DNA of 64,000 nucleotides from CBDBCU01 sp965203435 (lineage in GTDB: Bacteria > Chloroflexota > Dehalococcoidia > Lucifugimonadales > UBA3495). Of this stretch, positions 31,696-40,631 are shown piece by piece (position 1 is the first letter of the stretch; the number at the start of each line of letters is the position of its first letter). Made by a program: the position numbers and the translations under genes. The notes beneath the pieces were generated by a model that saw nothing but the letters and a program-made list of their open reading frames with translations, did no database searches and was not told the DNA's origin. The stretch lies in the NCBI GenBank assembly GCA_965203435.1, contig CBDBCU010000005.1:410578-474577 (forward strand). Reading direction: 5' to 3'.

Positions 31696-33246
31696 TTACC
31701 AGGCGTTCCAGATTTGCGCCCGCCGCATAAAGACCATCGGGTCGGCCCGCCAGTCCCCGTAGCCGATAGTGCGATTGTCGGTCAGCCAGTCGAGGCGCTG
31801 ATTCAGGCAAGTCAACAGGGCGGCATTGTCAGCGGCGACGGTAAAGCCGCCGGTTTCGGTTTGCGGATCCAGGGCGGTAACGGCAAATTCCTGCCCGGAA
31901 TTGCCGGCCGCATCCTGATTGCCGATTTCCCCGCGGGCCGTGGCGTCAATAGTGCCATCCGCCAAAGCCGCCAGCAGTTCCGCCTCGCCCAATTCATCCC
32001 CCAGATAGATGATAGTCGGATTGTCGTCCGTGGGCGGGTACAGGGCGGTACGGCCCTCCAGGTTGGGCGATACCTCGGCGGCGGTGATGTGATAATCCCG
32101 GCTGCCATCGGCGGTTACAGTGCCGGCCGGAGTATCCACCCGGACGCCGGCAATCAGCGCGCCGCCGCCATCCACCAAGCCCAGCAGTTGCAGCAGGCGA
32201 TGTTCCCCGGTAGTGCCGGCCAAAACGCCCACTTTCATAGCTCCGGTCAAATCGGCGTGGGTACGGATGCGGTCGGCGTCGGCGGCCCGTACCAGTAGGG
32301 ATTGGCGGAAGTGGACATGACCCCGGGTAAAGGCAATTTGCAAGGCGCCGGCGGCGCCCCGGGTGCGGGATTCCAGGATGGTGATGCCGCCGCTAATCAG
32401 GTCAAACTCCGGATCGGCGGATTTGAGCCAGATGCCCTCCCACTCCGGGATGGCGGTGCGGGCAAAGGTCAGGCGGGGGCCGTCCATCGCGGCCAAGGCA
32501 TCCAGCAAGTCGGCTTCATAACCGCGCTGGGTATGGAAACCGGCGGCGGCCGGATCCGATTCGGCGCTGTAGCTCAGCGGCTCGAAAAAGGCGTAGAAAC
32601 CGACTTTCAGCGTCTGATCCGCAGTGCCGCAGGCCGGGATGCTGGCATTGACCCGGGCGGTCAATACGGCAACCTCCTCTTGCAGGCCGGCGATAATGGC
32701 TTCATCGGTCAGCAGTTGGGCCAGCAGGGCATCGATCTTTTCCTGCTCGGCGTCAATGGCGGCCTGCTCGGCTTGCACCTGTAGCCGCAGTTCGGCGAGG
32801 GTGGCCTCGTCCAGATCCAGCCGGTCGGACAAAGCGGCAATCAGGGCCTCATCCGCGACCAGGGCGGCGTGTTCGGCGGCCAAGCCCGCGCGCAGTTCGG
32901 CAATGGCCGCCTCGTCCAGTTGCAGGCGGTCGAGAAGTTCGTTGAGATCCCGCCGTTCCGCAAGAATGGCGCTGCGGTTGGAATCCATTTCCTGCCGCAA
33001 TTCGGCAATGGCTACTTCGTCCAACAGGAGCCGGGCCAGCAGGGCCTCGACTTCCGATTGGGCGGCGGCCATAGTTTCCGGTTCGGCATCGGCCGCCGGC
33101 CGCAGCTCCTCAATGGCGGCGGCATTGTCGGCAATGCCCTGCTCGACGCCGCTGAGGTCGGGGCCGGCGCAGGCGGCCGTGGCAATGGCAATAAAGATGG
33201 CGGCCAGCAGGGCCGGCCAAAGGCGCAGAATGTTTCGGTGGGTCAA
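31696..33246 (-). CDS. Lipoprotein with coiled-coil stalk and SBP family 3 domain
   Basis: 516 residues from TTG 33246 with AGGAGC upstream. The signal ends IATAACAG (lipobox TAAC, Cys26). Residues 30-200 are a regular Ala/Glu/Leu heptad repeat (ELRxxLxxxxAAIxA...), a long coiled coil repeating about every 33 residues (LDEAxIAELR). From about 205 there is an amino-acid-type binding domain: ADQTLKVGFYAFFEPLSY, GYEADLLDALAAMDG, FDLISGGITILESRTR, MKVGVLAGTTGEH. The domain probably sits at the tip of a stalk. The stalk plus SBP fusion is unusual. No permease genes are adjacent. Confidence 0.82.
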   Translation of the reverse strand: MTHRNILRLWPALLAAIFIAIATAACAGPDLSGVEQGIADNAAAIEELRPAADAEPETMAAAQSEVEALLARLLLDEVAIAELRQEMDSNRSAILAERRDLNELLDRLQLDEAAIAELRAGLAAEHAALVADEALIAALSDRLDLDEATLAELRLQVQAEQAAIDAEQEKIDALLAQLLTDEAIIAGLQEEVAVLTARVNASIPACGTADQTLKVGFYAFFEPLSYSAESDPAAAGFHTQRGYEADLLDALAAMDGPRLTFARTAIPEWEGIWLKSADPEFDLISGGITILESRTRGAAGALQIAFTRGHVHFRQSLLVRAADADRIRTHADLTGAMKVGVLAGTTGEHRLLQLLGLVDGGGALIAGVRVDTPAGTVTADGSRDYHITAAEVSPNLEGRTALYPPTDDNPTIIYLGDELGEAELLAALADGTIDATARGEIGNQDAAGNSGQEFAVTALDPQTETGGFTVAADNAALLTCLNQRLDWLTDNRTIGYGDWRADPMVFMRRAQIWNAW

Positions 33247-33318
33247 GGGATTGCTCCTGTAGTTAAGTTTTGGGGGAATTATATACTATCGTTCAGTGCA
33301 AAGGCACACCGGGGCGGG

Positions 33319-33897
33319 TTAGAGCCGCAGGTTGCCCCAAGCGCTTTGCTCGGATACGAGGGCCGGGCTGCTCAGCTGTTCCAGAATCAACTGGCACAGG
33401 TACATCCGGGGATAAAGGCGGTAGGTAAAGGGGCCGTTGTTGACGATTTCCAAGGTAAGCTGACCGGCCCAGCCCGGCTTTACCGTTGGCGCCGTCTGAT
33501 GCACCGTCAGCCCCAGCCGAGCGTAAATGCTGCGCCCCTCGACCCGCGCCGCCAGGTTGTCGGGCAGGGTAAAGCTTTCCAAAGTTTCCGCCAGCAGGAA
33601 AGCCCCGGGCCGAATCTCGATAGAATCCCCATCCCCCAGCCGCCGGTTGTTAGCCTGGCGTACCCGGCTGATGAAATCCTGCACCAAAGCCTCGTCGCGC
33701 AGGTCCACCGTCTGATCGAGAATAGCCCCCACATTGGCCGGCAAGCCGGCCGCCAGGGTAGGGTAAAAGGCAAAGTTGTACCCCAGGCGCAGGTCAATGG
33801 CGGAACTCCCTACCTGCTTGTCCTCCACCAGCGGCGGCTGAAAAGCAAGCCGCCCGGAGACCAGCAGCTCCCGGATGTCCTTTTCGGAAAGTACCAT
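33319..33897 (-). CDS. dcd: dCTP deaminase
   Basis: 192 residues from ATG 33897. VGSSAIDLRLG, FLLAETLESFTLPDNLAARVEG, RSIYARLGL (conserved Ser and Arg), VHQTAPTVKPGWAGQLTLEI (catalytic Glu in LTLEI) and YPRMYLCQLI follow the Dcd/Dut trimer fold. The enzyme makes dUTP from dCTP for dTMP synthesis, or dUMP directly if bifunctional. Its ATG is directly next to the stop of the upstream 106-residue gene, so the two are co-translated. Confidence 0.9.
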   Translation of the reverse strand: MVLSEKDIRELLVSGRLAFQPPLVEDKQVGSSAIDLRLGYNFAFYPTLAAGLPANVGAILDQTVDLRDEALVQDFISRVRQANNRRLGDGDSIEIRPGAFLLAETLESFTLPDNLAARVEGRSIYARLGLTVHQTAPTVKPGWAGQLTLEIVNNGPFTYRLYPRMYLCQLILEQLSSPALVSEQSAWGNLRL

Positions 33898-34218
33898 TTA
33901 CGCCTTCTGTTTCGCGTGGCCCCGCGGCGACCACGCGTAGATTTTGCCTTGCGGCAGGATGGCCCGGTCATTGTAGAAAAAGGACTCGCCCGGCAACTTT
34001 ACCAGGCAGTTGCCGTCATCGTAATCTTTCAGCACCAGGACCACCATCACCCCCCGCGCCGGATCCACCAGCCCGGAATCCACCTCGATAGTGTACCGCT
34101 CGTCGCCCTCCGCCCCGGCGTCGAACCCGACGATGGTATAGCCCTCCGCCGGCTCCCCCAGGACATCCACATCGATCAGCCCCGGCGTGAACGGCTCCCG
34201 CCATTTCCCGTTCTGCAT
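33898..34218 (-). CDS. Hypothetical protein in an operon with dcd
   Basis: 106 residues from ATG 34218 with AAGGAGGG upstream; longer extensions run into a divergent promoter region. Sequence: DVLGEPAEGYTIVGFDAGAEGDERYT, MVVLVLKDYDDGNCLVKLPGE, AWSPRGHAKQKA. It is a small soluble beta-rich protein with an even spread of charges. No family recognised. The stop TAA is followed immediately by the dcd ATG. Confidence 0.6.
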   Translation of the reverse strand: MQNGKWREPFTPGLIDVDVLGEPAEGYTIVGFDAGAEGDERYTIEVDSGLVDPARGVMVVLVLKDYDDGNCLVKLPGESFFYNDRAILPQGKIYAWSPRGHAKQKA

Positions 34219-34356
34219 CCTGCCCTCCTTTTGGTACAAGTTTCGCTGCGGCGGGCCGGGCCAACTTGACGCCCCGCCCCATTCGTACCATAATCTACCA
34301 TATTCCAATCGTTCCAACAACTCAACCCGCAACTCAATCCGTTCGCAGGAGGGAAA

Positions 34357-36036
34357 ATGGCCCGCGTTACCGGCAGCCACCTGATTGCCCAAGCCCTCAA
34401 GTTGGAGGGCGTCGACAACATCTTTACCCTGGCCGGCGACCATGTGCTGCCGGTCTTGGATGTGATGGCCGACGGCGCTTTTCGCTTTATTGACACCCGC
34501 CACGAACAGGCGGCCGTCCACATGGCCGACGCCTGGGGGCGCATTACCGGCCAGCTGGGGGTGTGTATGTATACCACGCCCGGCTTTGCCAACGCCATTC
34601 CGGGGCTGGCTAACGCGATGCACAGCGAAAGCCCCCTGCTGTCCATTGCCGGCTCCGCCGACTTGTCGGAACTGGGCCGGGGCGCGATGCAGGAAATCGA
34701 CCAGGTCGGCATGGCCGCGCCCACGGCTAAAGAATCTTTGATGATCCACGACGCCCGCCGCATCCCGGACACCATCGCCCGGGCGGTGCGGCAGGCTTAC
34801 AGCGGCCGCCGGGGGCCGGTGCATCTGACCATTCCGGTGGATGTGCAGGAACAGGAACTTGACGAGGACGAAGTAACCTTTTTCAACCCGGACGAATATC
34901 GGGCCGGCGAGGCTATCTATGCGCCGCCGGAGTTAATCCGCCAGGCGGTAGAGTTGCTGCGGTCGGCGCAGCGGCCGATGGTTATCGCCGGGGAGGCCGC
35001 CGGCTATGCGGCGGATGGGCAGGCCCTGCAAGCCTTTGCCGAAACCACCCGCGCCCCGGTATTGACCGAAGGCCAAGCTAGGGGGCTGCTGCCGGATAAT
35101 CATCCCTACGGATTCGGGTTCTTTGAGCGCGGCTTGAACCGGGCCGCCAGCAAGCTGCGCGAGGCCGACCTGGTCATTCTCCTGGGCCGCAAGCAGGATT
35201 ACACCATCGGGTTCTGCCGGCCGCCTAATATCGCCGCGGATGCCAAAATTATCCAGATTGACCCGGCGGCCGCCGAAATCGGCCGCAATCGCGGCGTGGC
35301 CGTGGGCATCGTCGGCGATATTGCCAGCGTACTGACCCAGTTGACCCGGGAAGCGGCGCAACATTCCTGGTCGGATTTGCCCTGGCTCGAGGAACTGCGC
35401 GCCGCCCGGGCTGCCCAAGGCGAATGGGCCGAGGGCTTGGCCGCGCCGGATACGCCCATGCACGCTATGTTTGTCCACAAAACCCTGGAGTCGCTACTGC
35501 GTCCGGACGACTTTCTTTCCTTTGACGGCGGCGATTTCTGCCACTTCGGGCGGGCTTTGCTGCCGGCCCAAATGCCCAAGCGCTGGTCTTATGTGTCCAG
35601 CCTGGGGATGTTGGGTTCCTCGCTGCCCTCGGCTCTGGCGGCGCAGGTCGCCTATCCGGATTCCCGGGTTATCAACCTGACCGGGGACGGGGCCTTTGGC
35701 TTTAACGGGATGGAGTTTGACACGGCGGTGCGGCATCGGTTGAATGTCGTTACCATCTTGGGCAACGATTCGGCGTGGGGCATTGACCGGCAAATCCAGC
35801 TGGGCTTGTACGGCCGGCCGGTAGCCACCGACCTGCTGCCGACCCGCTATGACCAGGTGGTGCAGGGCTTGGGCGGCCACGGCGAATTGGTCGAGCGGCC
35901 GGAGGATTTGCGTCCGGCCTTGGAACGGGCCTTTGCCGCCAATAAGCCGGCTCTGGTCAATGTAACGGTGCAGCGGGCCATCAGCCCCCGGGCCGAGGCC
36001 GCCATCGCCCGGCGGCAGGCGGTAATGGGCAAGTGA
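34357..36036 (+). CDS. Thiamine diphosphate-dependent enzyme, acetolactate synthase-like
   Basis: 559 residues from ATG 34357 with GCAGGAGGG upstream. The Pyr domain has Glu50 in DTRHEQAAVHMADAW, the ThDP-activating Glu. The PP domain has LTGDGAFGFNGMEFDTAVRH with NDSAWG (the GDG...N metal/ThDP motif) near residue 443. Domain order Pyr, middle (about 190-330), PP matches IlvB-type enzymes, but no small subunit is present. Oxalyl-CoA decarboxylase, glyoxylate carboligase or sulfoacetaldehyde acetyltransferase remain possible. GGT follows 84 bp downstream on the same strand. Confidence 0.88.
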   Translation: MARVTGSHLIAQALKLEGVDNIFTLAGDHVLPVLDVMADGAFRFIDTRHEQAAVHMADAWGRITGQLGVCMYTTPGFANAIPGLANAMHSESPLLSIAGSADLSELGRGAMQEIDQVGMAAPTAKESLMIHDARRIPDTIARAVRQAYSGRRGPVHLTIPVDVQEQELDEDEVTFFNPDEYRAGEAIYAPPELIRQAVELLRSAQRPMVIAGEAAGYAADGQALQAFAETTRAPVLTEGQARGLLPDNHPYGFGFFERGLNRAASKLREADLVILLGRKQDYTIGFCRPPNIAADAKIIQIDPAAAEIGRNRGVAVGIVGDIASVLTQLTREAAQHSWSDLPWLEELRAARAAQGEWAEGLAAPDTPMHAMFVHKTLESLLRPDDFLSFDGGDFCHFGRALLPAQMPKRWSYVSSLGMLGSSLPSALAAQVAYPDSRVINLTGDGAFGFNGMEFDTAVRHRLNVVTILGNDSAWGIDRQIQLGLYGRPVATDLLPTRYDQVVQGLGGHGELVERPEDLRPALERAFAANKPALVNVTVQRAISPRAEAAIARRQAVMGK

Positions 36037-36120
36037 TTTTTATACCGGGCCGGCGGTTGCATCGCCGCCGCCGGCCGCCCTCCCCTATCCCGAAACGGAA
36101 AATTAAGGAGGCCACCCCTT

Positions 36121-37869
36121 ATGTCCCAATCGCCGCACGGCATTACTTACGAAGCCTATCGCCCCGTCGTTATGGGCCGGCGGGGGATGGTCTGTTCCGG
36201 GCATCCCCTGGCCTCCCAGGCCGGCATTGCCCTGCTGAAAAAGGGCGGCAACTTCGCCGACGCGGCCCTGGCTACGGCGGCGGCCCTGAATGTGGTGGAA
36301 CCGCTGATGTCCGGCATCGGCGGCGACGGCTTTATTATGGTCTATCGCCGGGATATTGACCGGGTCGAGGTTTGCAATGGCACCGGAGCCGCCCCCTACG
36401 CCGCCACCCGGGAACGCTATTTGCCGGCCGGCATCCCGCAAAAAGGCATTTTGTCGGTGTCCGTGCCGGGCCTGGTGCACAGCTGGCTGGCCGTCCACGA
36501 AAAGTACGGCGTCCGCTCTCTGACCGAGTGTCTGGAGCCGGCGATGGACTTGGCGGCCAACGGCTTTCCGGTCAGCCATGTCCTCTCCCGGGCCATCGCC
36601 GCCGACCCCCTGCTTTGCCAGTTTCCCCCTTCCCAAGCCGTCTTTGCCCCCGGGGGACAGCCCTTGCCGCCGGGCGCGCTCTGCTATCAGCGGGATTTGG
36701 CCCGCACTTTGCAAGCCCTCGTGGACGGCGGAGCCGATGCCTTTTATCGGGGGGAAATCGCCCAAGCCATCGTCCAATTCAGCGCCGACCAGGGCGGTAT
36801 CCTGACCATGCAGGATATGGCTGACTGCGCGGCCCGCTGGCAGGAACCCATCGCCGCTACCTATCGCGGCCATACGATTTATGAAGCCCCGCCCAACTCC
36901 AGCGGCCACATCCTGCTCCAGGAACTGAATATCGTGGAGCAGTTTGACCTGCCCGGAATGGGCTGCAACACCGCCGAAAGTATCCACCTGATGGTGGAGG
37001 CCAAGAAACTGGCTTTCAGCGACCGGGAAGCCTATGTAGCCGACCCGGATTATGTGGATGTCCCCTTGGCCGGCCTGCTCAGCAAGGAGTACGCTGCGGA
37101 AAGGGCGCGGCTGATTGACCCGGAACGGGCGGCGACGACCGCGGCCGCCGGCAATCCCTGGCCCTATCAGCCCGGCCAACCCCGGAAAGCGGCGGCGGCG
37201 GCCGGCGGCGGCATTCGCCGGGAACAAGAGGATACTACCTGCTTTGTCGTGGCGGATGGCTACGGCAATGCCATTTGCCAGTTGCAAAGCATCCAGAGCG
37301 CCTGGGGTTCCAGCCTGATTGCCGGCGACACCGGCATTCTGCTGAACAATCGGATGACCTATTGGCACTTGGATGCCGACCATGTGGATTGCCTCCAGCC
37401 GGGCAAGCGGGTGCGGCATACGATGAACCCGGTGATGGTGTTCCGGGATGGTACTGCGGCGGCGGCCGGCGCAAATGGCAGCAGCGGCAACGGCCGCCTG
37501 TCCCGTCAGTTGGCCCTGGTCTGCGGCACGCCGGGAGCCGATACCCAGGTGCAGACCAATTTGCAGGTGCTGAGCCATGTGCTGGACTTCGGAATGACGG
37601 TGGCCGAGGCGGTGGAAGCCCCCCGTTGGCGCAACACCCACAGCCCGACCGAATCCAACTACCCCCACACCTGCCCGAATGAGCTGCTGGTCGAATCCCG
37701 CTTTGCCCCGGAAACCCGGGAGGGCCTGCGGCAGCGCGGCCACAGCCTCAACCTCCTCGACGGCTGGGCCGCCGCCGGCAGCGAGATGATGCTGCAAATC
37801 GACCCGGCCACCGGCGCCCTGCACGGCGCGGCGGATCCGCGGCGGGATGGCTACGCGGTGGGGTGGTAG
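36121..37869 (+). CDS. Gamma-glutamyltransferase family protein
   Basis: 582 residues from ATG 36121 with AAGGAGG upstream. It is an Ntn-hydrolase precursor: N-terminal GGNFADAALATAAALNVVEPLMSGIGGDGF, read in parts, is diagnostic. The autoprocessing site is the Thr of QEDTTCFVV near residue 372, with DGYGNAICQLQS following. The small chain has GTPGADTQVQTNLQVLSHVLDFGMT, which also includes the substrate region. No signal peptide is seen, so it may be cytoplasmic and act on small gamma-glutamyl or cephalosporin-type amides. The linker ahead of the cleavage site is Ala/Gly-rich. Confidence 0.9.
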   Translation: MSQSPHGITYEAYRPVVMGRRGMVCSGHPLASQAGIALLKKGGNFADAALATAAALNVVEPLMSGIGGDGFIMVYRRDIDRVEVCNGTGAAPYAATRERYLPAGIPQKGILSVSVPGLVHSWLAVHEKYGVRSLTECLEPAMDLAANGFPVSHVLSRAIAADPLLCQFPPSQAVFAPGGQPLPPGALCYQRDLARTLQALVDGGADAFYRGEIAQAIVQFSADQGGILTMQDMADCAARWQEPIAATYRGHTIYEAPPNSSGHILLQELNIVEQFDLPGMGCNTAESIHLMVEAKKLAFSDREAYVADPDYVDVPLAGLLSKEYAAERARLIDPERAATTAAAGNPWPYQPGQPRKAAAAAGGGIRREQEDTTCFVVADGYGNAICQLQSIQSAWGSSLIAGDTGILLNNRMTYWHLDADHVDCLQPGKRVRHTMNPVMVFRDGTAAAAGANGSSGNGRLSRQLALVCGTPGADTQVQTNLQVLSHVLDFGMTVAEAVEAPRWRNTHSPTESNYPHTCPNELLVESRFAPETREGLRQRGHSLNLLDGWAAAGSEMMLQIDPATGALHGAADPRRDGYAVGW

Positions 37870-37975
37870 GGGGGCGGGTGCTGCTGATGGCATAATCCTC
37901 AGATCTCCCCAATCCTGAAAATGCACTAGGCCGGCACTAGCAATGGCCGCCGGCTTGTGTTACTCTGGGTGAGCT

Positions 37976-39847
37976 ATGGCTGGAGAACCGAACACCACGC
38001 CGCAGAATGGCAATAACGGGGGGCAGAACCTGCTAGCGGCGGGCTTTATGCTCGGCGCGGTTTTGCTCTACTCTTTTGCGCCGGTGGCGATTGTCTTGGG
38101 GGGCGGCCCGGAGTCGCCTTTCCTTTTTAACGCAGTATGGCGGCTGGGGGTCGCCGCCGGCATCCTGCTGATTTTGCTGCTTTTTTACCGCTCCGTCCTG
38201 CTTAACGTGAAGGTTCTCACTTCAGTTGGGCGCAACGTTAAAAGTTGGTTTCTTTTGTTGGCGTTACTTAACGCTGTCGAGTACGCCCTGTTTTCCGTGT
38301 CATCCGACTTCGTCGATGTTGCTATATCGGCAGTTCTCTTTGAGCTTTGGCCGCTGTTTTTTATTCCCCTGGCGGCTTGGTTGCTTCGGGAAGGGGGCCG
38401 GTATCGGAAAAACCTCAGGTCCGCGCTCTCGCTGGGTGCAGTAGCGCTGGCTGGCTTGGTATTCGTCGTCATCAGCCAGACCGGAGGCTTTAACCTCGGA
38501 GACACATCCCCATCCAACTTAATAGCAGGAGCCGCCCTAGCTTTGTTAGCGGCGGCATCTGCCGCCTGCATAGCATTTACTTTGCGCTGGGGCAAAGACT
38601 TCGCGGACCGCTTGCCGGCTAATGTTGCCGGCAAGGATAGCACATTGCCTTTAAGTCTTTTCGGCGCGGTTGTAGTCAGCATCGTTGGCGCGGTTTTGAA
38701 CGCGGGCATTGGCTTCACGCTCGGGGAAAAGGTCGAGTCCGACCTACCGACTTATCTGGGCTATGGACTGCTGGGCGGCGTTCTTACTCAAGCCGTTGCT
38801 GCCTTATTGCTTCGGAAATCCAACCTGACCACCAACAATCTGGGCGTCAATGCCTTGGCTTATTTAACCCCGATTTTCAGCTTGGCTTGGCTGTGGCTTT
38901 TCTCGGAAATCGCGGTAGCCAGCGTACCGTATCTGGTTATTGGTACTGCCGCCATCGTCGCCGCCAACCTGCTCATTAACTTTGATGCCGAGCGGCTGTG
39001 GGGGTTCAAGGCGCTGGTCATATCCCTGTGGATTTGCGGCGCTTTTGCCTACCTGCGGGACCCGGGCAGTTGGGACTGGATGGCGCGGACGGATGGCTAT
39101 TTTGATGTCCTGATGCTGTCGGCCACGGTGTTTGCCCTGATTTTGTCCTTTCGGACTTACCGCCTAGCCGGGCGGATTCAAGAGGAGGACGACCGGGGGT
39201 TCGCCCTTTTCGAGGAATTGGCGGAATTGGAGCGGCAGGGCGTAATCGGCCCGGCCCGGGTCAGCGAATATGTCCTGACCATTAACCGCCGGGAAGGGAG
39301 GGAATTGGCGGCGGCTTACGGCCAAGTTCATCGGGCGCTCAATGCGGCCCTGGCGCAAGCCCAAGGAGCGGCTCGGGAAAGGCTGGTGGCCGCAGTAGTG
39401 GAGCTGAATCGCCTGGCCCACTCCCGGCAGCGCGGCACCAACTTCGGCGAAATCTGCGCCCTGTTCCTGTTGGCCGGAATGGTCGTGGGCATTGCGCTCT
39501 TTTCCCGGCCGGCGGAAGTTTCGGGCCTGACCGGCTTTCTGGTCGAAATGTTCGCCATGCTGTTCCCGGCGGTAATCCTGTTCCTGGGTTTCAATGTGCT
39601 GGACCTAGAACGAGAACGGAGTTCCCGAATTCTGGAGCCAGACCCGGAACACGGCGGCTTTCGGGCGGCTTTCGGGGCCACGGCGTCATCGGGAGCCGCC
39701 GCGGAATCGAGCAACCGTCGCACGGCGGAGCAGTGGATTTCCATCGGCGTCGGCGGGGCGCTGATTGTCGCCTATGCCGGGCTGTTTCTGCACAAGTGGG
39801 GGCTGTGGGAACAGCTGATGGCGGCCGCTGCCGGTTTTTTGCCCTGA
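37976..39847 (+). CDS. EamA-like transporter with an unusual C-terminal extension
   Basis: 623 residues from ATG 37976. The first about 340 residues hold ten helices of the drug/metabolite transporter fold (LLAAGFMLGAVLLYSFAPVA, FELWPLFFIPLAAWLL, LGVNALAYLTPIFSLAWLW). Roughly 280 extra residues follow: two further helices, a charged cytoplasmic segment (EEDDRGFALFEELAELERQ ... AHSRQRGTNFGE) with helical heptads, then three more helices. Normal EamA proteins stop near 300. The extension may be regulatory. Codon use is less GC-rich in the first third than in neighbours (for example gttttgctctactcttttgc), which may hint at transfer. Confidence 0.8.
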   Translation: MAGEPNTTPQNGNNGGQNLLAAGFMLGAVLLYSFAPVAIVLGGGPESPFLFNAVWRLGVAAGILLILLLFYRSVLLNVKVLTSVGRNVKSWFLLLALLNAVEYALFSVSSDFVDVAISAVLFELWPLFFIPLAAWLLREGGRYRKNLRSALSLGAVALAGLVFVVISQTGGFNLGDTSPSNLIAGAALALLAAASAACIAFTLRWGKDFADRLPANVAGKDSTLPLSLFGAVVVSIVGAVLNAGIGFTLGEKVESDLPTYLGYGLLGGVLTQAVAALLLRKSNLTTNNLGVNALAYLTPIFSLAWLWLFSEIAVASVPYLVIGTAAIVAANLLINFDAERLWGFKALVISLWICGAFAYLRDPGSWDWMARTDGYFDVLMLSATVFALILSFRTYRLAGRIQEEDDRGFALFEELAELERQGVIGPARVSEYVLTINRREGRELAAAYGQVHRALNAALAQAQGAARERLVAAVVELNRLAHSRQRGTNFGEICALFLLAGMVVGIALFSRPAEVSGLTGFLVEMFAMLFPAVILFLGFNVLDLERERSSRILEPDPEHGGFRAAFGATASSGAAAESSNRRTAEQWISIGVGGALIVAYAGLFLHKWGLWEQLMAAAAGFLP

Positions 39848-39861
39848 GCGGGATCCATAAT

Positions 39862-40087
39862 CAGGGCAATTGCATTTTAAATTTTTGGCATAATCTACAT
39901 TGGATTTTGTGATACTACTCTGCAAGCGATTCCTCGAATGGACTGGAATCCGGCGGATTGAGCGTAATTTTTCACTGGATGAGGCGTGTTTTCCAGCCGG
40001 GAGTTCTCTTTGCAGAGAATTCAGTTTGCGAAAGATCCTTGAAAGTCGAGCAGAGCGAATTTTACGAATTAAAATGCAATTGCCCTG
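39862..40087. mobile_element. AT-rich MITE with 19-bp TIRs and 10-bp target duplication
   Basis: Terminal repeats CAGGGCAATTGCATTTTAA (39862-39880) and its exact reverse complement (40069-40087). Both ends are flanked by GATCCATAAT (39852-39861 and 40088-40097). The 226 bp inside are AT-rich relative to the host and hold no credible gene. It starts 14 bp after the EamA stop. A 10-bp duplication fits IS4-like transposition better than TA-targeting families. No second copy is in the window. Confidence 0.8.
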
Positions 40088-40104
40088 GATCCATAATTAC
40101 CGGT

Positions 40105-40133
40105 TTGCCCCGCCCGCCCCGCCGTGCTATAAT
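40105..40133 (+). promoter_or_regulatory. Promoter of the small membrane protein genes
   Basis: TTGCCC (40105-40110), a 17-bp spacer and TATAAT (40128-40133), with the ATG at 40166. The -10 is perfect. Confidence 0.6.
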
Positions 40134-40165
40134 GGCCGGGCAAGCTTAGGTTAGAGGTGCGGGCA

Positions 40166-40393
40166 ATGCGCGAAGGGATTGTCTATGCGGGCTTGGGGCT
40201 GCTGGCGGTGGCCTGCTGGCTGCTGGTCCTCGGGCATCAGCTGGGCTGGTCGCCGCTGCAAGATCCGGACCGCTCTGAAGCTTTGCGGGCCGTAATGTTT
40301 TTCGCTTATATTGCGGGGAGCATTTTTGCGGCCGGCGGGCTGGCCGTGGCGGTAGCGGTGTGGATCGGCAAGCCGCAACGCGGCGCGGAGTAG
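40166..40393 (+). CDS. Small two-helix membrane protein
   Basis: 75 residues from ATG 40166 with GAGGTG upstream (GTG 40157 is an alternative). Two hydrophobic helices (IVYAGLGLLAVACWLLVLG and FFAYIAGSIFAAGGLAVAVAV) are joined by a polar loop QDPDRSEALR. Nothing identifies a family. The next gene starts 6 bp after its stop, and the order suggests a small operon of membrane proteins driven by the TATAAT at 40128. Confidence 0.6.
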   Translation: MREGIVYAGLGLLAVACWLLVLGHQLGWSPLQDPDRSEALRAVMFFAYIAGSIFAAGGLAVAVAVWIGKPQRGAE

Positions 40394-40399
40394 CCGCCG

Positions 40400-40603
40400 G
40401 TGGCGAATTGGAGAAACCGGGTTCGGGAGGTAGCCAATGCGACCCTTGCCGATCTGGGCACCGTCTTTCTGGGGGCGGCCGCCATCCTGCTGACCCGGGT
40501 AATTCCGGAGAACTCGTTCACCGGTTTTAATCCCGGCTTGCTGGCGGTCTGCGCCGCCCTGGTTCTGGTCGGCATTGCCCTGCGGGCGGTGTCCCGGCTC
40601 TAA
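40400..40603 (+). CDS. Small two-helix membrane protein, second in operon
   Basis: 67 residues from GTG 40400; the stretch between this and the previous stop is TAGCCGCCG, without a strong ribosome site, so translational coupling is likely. Basic N-terminus NWRNRVREVANATL, then LGTVFLGAAAILLTRVI and LLAVCAALVLVGIALRAV as helices. No family recognised. A further gene follows at 40632. Confidence 0.55.
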   Translation: MANWRNRVREVANATLADLGTVFLGAAAILLTRVIPENSFTGFNPGLLAVCAALVLVGIALRAVSRL

Positions 40604-40631
40604 ACCCATCCCATCCCGCTCAAAAAGGATT

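Noticed and set aside
36103..37926. 607-residue ORF opposite gamma-glutamyltransferase
   Set aside because: Shadow frame with no family motifs; the plus frame is a canonical GGT.
39900..40154. 84-residue ORF downstream of the EamA gene
   Set aside because: Lies within and across the end of the AT-rich MITE, no ribosome site or family.
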